The notes under the pieces were generated by a model, which was not told the DNA's origin, did no database searches, and saw only the letters and a list, made by a program, of their open reading frames with translations. This document shows positions 59,263-64,000 of a DNA stretch of 64,000 bases, in pieces. Positions within the stretch are counted from its first letter, which is position 1. Every line of letters begins with the position of its first letter. Origin of the DNA: Syngnathus acus (taxonomy: Eukaryota; Chordata; Actinopteri; Syngnathiformes; Syngnathidae); NCBI RefSeq assembly GCF_901709675.1, contig NC_051105.1, positions 8,242,104-8,306,103 of the forward strand, given 5' to 3'. A program made the position numbers and the translations under genes.

Positions 59263-61185
59263 GGAGACAGACCTCCCCCCCACCCCCGGATGAAGAAATG
59301 TGACAAAGAAGCACTGTGTGTTTTATCTTCGCTTGGATATGTGTGTGTGCCAGGAAGAACTGCGATTCACCTTAAACGCTCTGGGGGTGTCTACGGTCCC
59401 ACATCTCCTCTGCCTGTAGGAGAGGGCCTGCTTGCTTTCTGATGAATGAATGAAGGAATAAAAATGTCTGACTATCTTTGAATAATCACCCACTGGAAAG
59501 ACGCGAGGAAGGAAATGGACACGAGCACCTGCGACAGGTGACGTGACGTACCAAATGGACAAAAGAAGCGGCATGCTGAAAGCTAAAGAGTCACCTTTGA
59601 ACTCTGTCAACACCTTTCAATGTGGGTATATTGAAATCAACACATATCAAGCGAATGCCTTTCTTCTAAAGAACTTTAACACGACTTTATAGGGAAGTTT
59701 CTTTTTTGTTCACTTTCCAGTCTGAGTTCTATGTTTTAAAAAGTCCATTAGCTTGCCGTAGGCTTGTTTATTTCCTTCCGCCCTCGGTGTGCGCGTTGTA
59801 AAACCAGTGGCATAGAAGAGTAATGGTGACTGTTTTTGTTCAGTTTCAGGCTAGGAGGGAAAGGTTGAGTTTGTAAAGCATTTTTAGACTTTATTTAGCA
59901 TTGTGTTGGAATTTCTTTGGTCTTAACTTGGCTCATTTTCCTTGGCATTAAATGGAAACAGATCTGAAGTCTAAAATCAAACACGATGTTACGGAGTTGT
60001 GTTTTAGATTCTATAGTTTGTCTATATACTATATATACAGTATATGTATATTTTTGTTTTTCAGACTGTATTATGACACTGTGTGAACTAAATGTCAAAT
60101 GATGGTTTTTATTGCAACCTATGGATTGCCAAAGAGCTGCGTGTCCGTCCGTGCAGGGGGTTGTTAGAGACCCCCGGGAAGCAAAGAAGCGTCCGAAAGA
60201 AATATGAGGAAGACAAAAGGAAGCTTTCTTGGACACACAGTCGAGCCTTAAGCTAATTGCAGAAAACGCTGTATCGGAGGACAGCCATTATAGAGGGCCA
60301 GTGCTGGGTGGGGCGGGGCAGATGGACAAGAGGACGCTCACTCATTGCGAGACAGACAGACAGAGAGATGATGTCATGTTTACATGAACGAGAAGAAACC
60401 TTTGCAACTAATTGGCCTCTTGGAAATATGTTTTAGATATGTTTCTTTATAATCGCAAAGGCCCATATAGTGAAACCATAAGCAAAATGTGGCCTGTGTC
60501 ATAAATGAATTTTAAATATATTTTTTTCAGGGTTTTGGTTAATTAAAAGGTATTTACATATATCGACTTTTTTTATTTGACCCCTTTTATCTAATGAAAT
60601 GTCAATTTTGTCATTTTCAATGATAAAATGAAACATTTTAATATATATTTAATTTTAAAAAAAAACATCCCATCAAATTTGGGTCTTGAGAACCAAAGTT
60701 TGTCCACCCCTGCGCTAAACCGTCCAATTCTGTGCATTAAAACACATCCAATTAAGATAGCCGTGGAGGGTACATATGCAAAGATGAGGAGGAGGACGTT
60801 TGTTTGAACGCACCAAACCATGTTTGAGACGAAAATTCTTTTAGCTTGTCCTTTGGGTATATGCTAATGAACTATCGGAACGCTAAAGTGTCTCCATTGT
60901 CTTTGTCTCATGCATGCAGAAGGATGGAACAAGTGTGTTTATTGGACTGCTTTCCAAGTGCCTTGGAGCATACGTTATCTCTCTCCATGACTAATGATGG
61001 AATACGTACTATATGTGGAGAGCAACAGTTTTCTCTCTGGGATGCCAGAAAGTATTACCTCCTTTGTCTCCATGGACACACACGGCACTGGCCAGATAAC
61101 GCAAACTTGTTTGTAGAATTTGTACAGAGAAATGTCTTTTGTAATGTTATTATTATTTAATAAAGGCTAAACGCCTCCAGATGTG
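59263..61185 (+). other. nrp2: 3' UTR of the nrp2 2a form
   Basis: Non-coding DNA from the stop codon to the AATAAA at 61159-61164. A nearer AATAAA at 59457-59462 could give a short 200-nt UTR. The region is AT-rich with several ATTTA-like stretches. Confidence 0.6.
61159..61164 (+). terminator. nrp2: Probable polyadenylation signal of the nrp2 2a form
   Basis: AATAAA is followed about 20 bp later by GATGTGTTGTGTGGATTTG, a GT-rich downstream element. This is the best hexamer and downstream-element pair after the stop codon. Confidence 0.6.
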
Positions 61186-62240
61186 TTGTGTGGATTTGTG
61201 CATGAGTCGAAGTATGAGTGAAAGTTATCTTTAGCAGGGCACGTTTAGACAACCACCCACGTTCAATTAATTCAAAATTGTGTTGGCTAATTTTGCATCT
61301 TGAAATAGCATGTCTGAAAGGCAGCTGCAAATTTTAGCTACAAAAAAGAGAGAAAAATACACAGAAATTAATCAATTTTCATATAATTATCATCACTGGT
61401 CCACCGACTAGTGAGTGATGTGGGGTTGCCACGGCAACAACAGGGAGTAGAGATGCTCTTTGCATCTATCAGCTGGTGACGAATAACCAAATGATTTAGA
61501 AACTTTTATTTGAAGGCTCAATCATTACACATTGTTGCAGCAATATAAAATGAATTATTTTTTTTATTTTTTTTATTTAACGTTTAAGGCAAAAAATTAA
61601 AAACATGTTCTTATTTACAATTGCGGCCTGACCCAAAGAACAGAGGCTCTTTGAGGGGGGTAGGGGATGGGGTGCTAAAAAGAAATAAAATACATAAAAC
61701 AAGGTTGTATACAAACACAATCAAAAATAAAGAACAACCAAGAACAATAAAACTATGAAACAATATATTTTTTTTTAATATTCACAGGAAGCATGTCCCC
61801 GATCAACCGTCCCATTTTTGCATGCTTTATAGTTAACTGGTGGCAACTGCACTCAATACGTGTGTGTGTGTGTGTTTGTGTCAAAGTTTGGTTCAAGCCC
61901 GCTAATTAGCGTCCAAGGCCATTATCACTGATCTCTTACTGCATCAGCATTTTACAGTCTTCTTTCTTCTTCTTTTTCATTTCATCAGCCCTTAATTATT
62001 CATCACTTCTTCATTTCTTCGTTTCCACCTCCTTAGGTGACTGGCCTCATTCTCACGCTTCCCCTGATAGAAAAGCACACTAATCTACACTATGGTGTTC
62101 AAAACACACACACACAACACGCATACACACAAGTGCACACGCACACTGTACAAACACACTAAGAAATGGAAGGAAACATGTCAATGAAGATCTCTTGAGG
62201 TTGGTGTTTGCTGAAAGTGTAACCTACTAACACCAATATT
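61186..62240. other. Intergenic DNA after nrp2
   Basis: AT-rich DNA with a GT run near 61860-61880 and CA runs near 62104-62155. No gene on either strand. Confidence 0.7.
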
Positions 62241-64000
62241 AAAGCGAGGGTTAGGGTTTCAAAGTAGGATTTCCTACTCGAGTTAGGCTTTCAAAGTAGG
62301 GTTGAAAGCACAGATGTCGCGCTCCAGTCCTCGGGGCCGCGTTCCAACATGGTTTCCAAGATTCCCTCGTTAAGCGCACCTGCGTGAAAAGTTTTAGCTC
62401 CTGCAGAACGTGAAAGGAGCTAAAACTTTTCACGCAGGTGCGCTTAACGAGGGTCACTTGGCAAACATATTGGAACGCGGCCCGAGAGTTAGGGTTTCAA
62501 GCTAAGGTTTGAAGCTAGGCTTTCATACTAGAGTTATGGTTTCAAAGTAGGCTTTAAAGCTAGGGGTAGGGCTTCAAAGTAGCCTTTCATACTAGGGTTA
62601 GGGCTTCAAAGTAGGGTTTCACACTGAGGTTTAAAGCGAGCCGTTAGGGTTTCAAAGTAGGATTTCATGCTCGAGTTAGGCTTTCAAAGTAGGGTTTAAA
62701 GCACAGATGTCGCGTTCCAGTCCTCGGGGCCGCGTTCCAACATGGTTTCCAAGATTCCCTCGTTAAGTGCACCTGCGTGAAAAGTTTTAGCTCCTGCCGG
62801 ACGTGAAAAGCACCAAACTTTTCCCGCAAGTGTGTTTAACGAGGGTCACTTGGAAAACATATTGGAACGCGGCCCGAGAGTTAGGGTTTCAAACTAGGGT
62901 TTAAAGTTAGGCTTTCATACTAGAGTTAGGGTTTCAAAGTAGGCTTTAAAGCTAGGGGTAGGGCTTCAAAGTAGCCTTTCATACTAGGGTTAGGGCTTCA
63001 AAGTAGGGTTTCATACTGGGGTTAGGGTTTCAAAGTAGAGTTTAAAGCGAGCCGTTAGGGTTTCAAAGTAGGATTTCATACTCAAGTTAGGCTTTCAAAG
63101 TAGGGTTTAAAGCACAGATGTCGTGCTCCAGTCCTCGGGGCCGCGTTCCAACATGGTTTCCAAGATTCCCTCGTTAAGTGCACCTGCGTGAAAAGTTTTA
63201 GCTCCTGCCGGACGTGAAAAGCACCAAACTTTTCCCGCAGGTGTGTTTAACGAGGGTCACTTGGAAAACATATTGGAACGCGGCCCGAGAGTTAGGGTTT
63301 CAAACTAGGGTTTAAAGCTAGGCTTTTATACTAGAGTTAGGGTTTCAAAGTAGGCTTTAAAGCTAGGGGTAGGGCTTCAAAGTAGCCTTTCATACTAGGG
63401 TTAGGGCTTCAAAGTAGGGTTTCATACTGGGGTTAGGGTTTCAAAGTAGAGTTTAAAGCGAGCCGTTAGGGTTTCAAAGTAGGATTTCATACTCGAGTTA
63501 GGCTTTCAAAGTAGGGTTGAAAGCACAGATGTCGCGCTCCAGTCCTCGGGGCCACGTTCCAACATGGTTTCCAAGATTCCCTCGTTAAGCGCACCTGCGT
63601 GAAAAGTTTTAGCTCCCGCCGAACGTTGAAATGCACCGAAAGTTTTCCCGCAGGTGTGTTTAACGAGGGTCACTTGGAAAACATATTGGAACGCGGCCCG
63701 AGAGTTAGGGTTTCAAACTAGGGTTTAAAGTTAGGCTTTCATACTAGAGTTAGGGTTTCAAAGTAGGCTTTAAAGCTAGGGGTAGGGCTTCAAAGTAGCC
63801 TTTCATACTAGGGTTAGGGCTTCAAAGTAGGGTTTCATACTGGGGTTAGGGTTTCAAAGTAGAGTTTAAAGCGAGCCGTTAGGGTTTCAAAGTAGGATTT
63901 CATACTCGAGTTAGGCTTTCAAAGTAGGCTTTAAAGCACAGATGTCGCGTTCCAGTCCTCGGGACCGCGTTCCAACATGGTTTCCAAGATTCCCTCGTTA
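62241..64000. repeat. Tandem satellite array, about 411-bp units, running off the window
   Basis: The anchor string CAGATGTCG recurs at 62311, 62704, 63115, 63526 and 63939, giving spacings of 393, 411, 411 and 413 bp. Each unit has two parts. One is a palindromic segment with the arm CCCTCGTTAAGCGCACCTGC. The other is a run of short sub-repeats built on TTAGGGTTTCAAAGTAGG and TTTCATACTAGAG. Units are highly alike, which implies recent amplification or homogenisation. No coding capacity. Confidence 0.95.
62364..62453. repeat. Perfect palindrome, 39-bp arms and 12-nt loop, in the first satellite unit
   Basis: The left arm 62364-62402 begins CCCTCGTTAAGCGCACCTGC. The right arm 62415-62453 is its exact reverse complement. 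The loop is GCAGAACGTGAA. The arms extend outward with mismatches to about 62336 and 62481 (GCCGCGTTCCAA on both sides). The other units carry decayed right arms. Confidence 0.93.

Noticed and set aside
60660-60720. Possible right end of a hAT-like element (CAAAGTTTGTCCACCCCTG)
   Set aside because: It resembles the 'CAGGGGTG' family end in reverse, but no partner end or target-site duplication was found upstream.
62241-64000. True telomere or CRISPR-like array
   Set aside because: TTAGGG occurs only inside longer, different sub-repeats and not as pure hexamer runs. The 411-bp unit structure and eukaryotic context exclude CRISPR.

Overview
The window is vertebrate genomic DNA, almost certainly from a teleost fish. 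It is intron-rich, and it carries interspersed repeats I recognise as fish-type (a hAT-like element with GTGTCAAACT ends, a 'GTCTACACACC' element, and 'TAGGCTCCAGC' LINE/SINE-like tails) as well as many CA/GT and GGAT microsatellites. No bacterial, viral or organellar gene was found.

One protein-coding gene fills the window on the + strand: neuropilin-2 (nrp2), the transmembrane co-receptor for class 3 semaphorins and VEGFs. I could place every coding exon with consensus splice sites and a continuous reading frame. Exon 1 holds the signal peptide (ATG at 2163). Exons 2-5 encode the two CUB domains (a1, a2). Exons 6-8 and 9-11 encode the two coagulation factor V/VIII-type discoidin domains (b1, b2). 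Exon 12 is a Ser/Thr/Pro linker. Exons 13-15 encode the MAM domain. Exon 16 is an 11-residue juxtamembrane exon. After exon 16 the gene forks. A single alternative terminal exon (53412-53770) gives the NRP2b-type membrane anchor and tail ending SHC. Alternatively, exons at 58036-58095 and 58934-59262 give the NRP2a-type anchor and tail ending in the PDZ-binding SEA. The spliced lengths I compute are 938 residues (2a form) and 928 residues (2b form). I cannot say whether this is the teleost nrp2a or nrp2b paralogue; that naming is independent of the splice-form letters.

Layout: 1-1440 is upstream DNA with nothing firm. About 1450-2162 is a likely promoter and 5' leader with a GA-rich tract and four short upstream ORFs. 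2163-59262 is the gene, with introns from 70 bp to 9.8 kb. 59263 to about 61180 is the 2a 3' UTR, ending at an AATAAA. 61185-62240 is intergenic. From 62240 to the window end lies a tandem array of about 411-bp units mixing TTAGGG-containing sub-repeats with a palindromic segment; it continues past the window.

Points of most interest: the clear 2a/2b terminal-exon fork; a 148-bp intron 9 that is mostly an ATGG microsatellite; a CA repeat just after the exon 12 donor facing a TG tract at the exon 13 acceptor; a perfect 39-bp-arm palindrome in only one satellite unit; a perfect 16-bp hairpin in intron 1; and an 8-bp target-site duplication around the hAT-like element. I did not see a new gene system.
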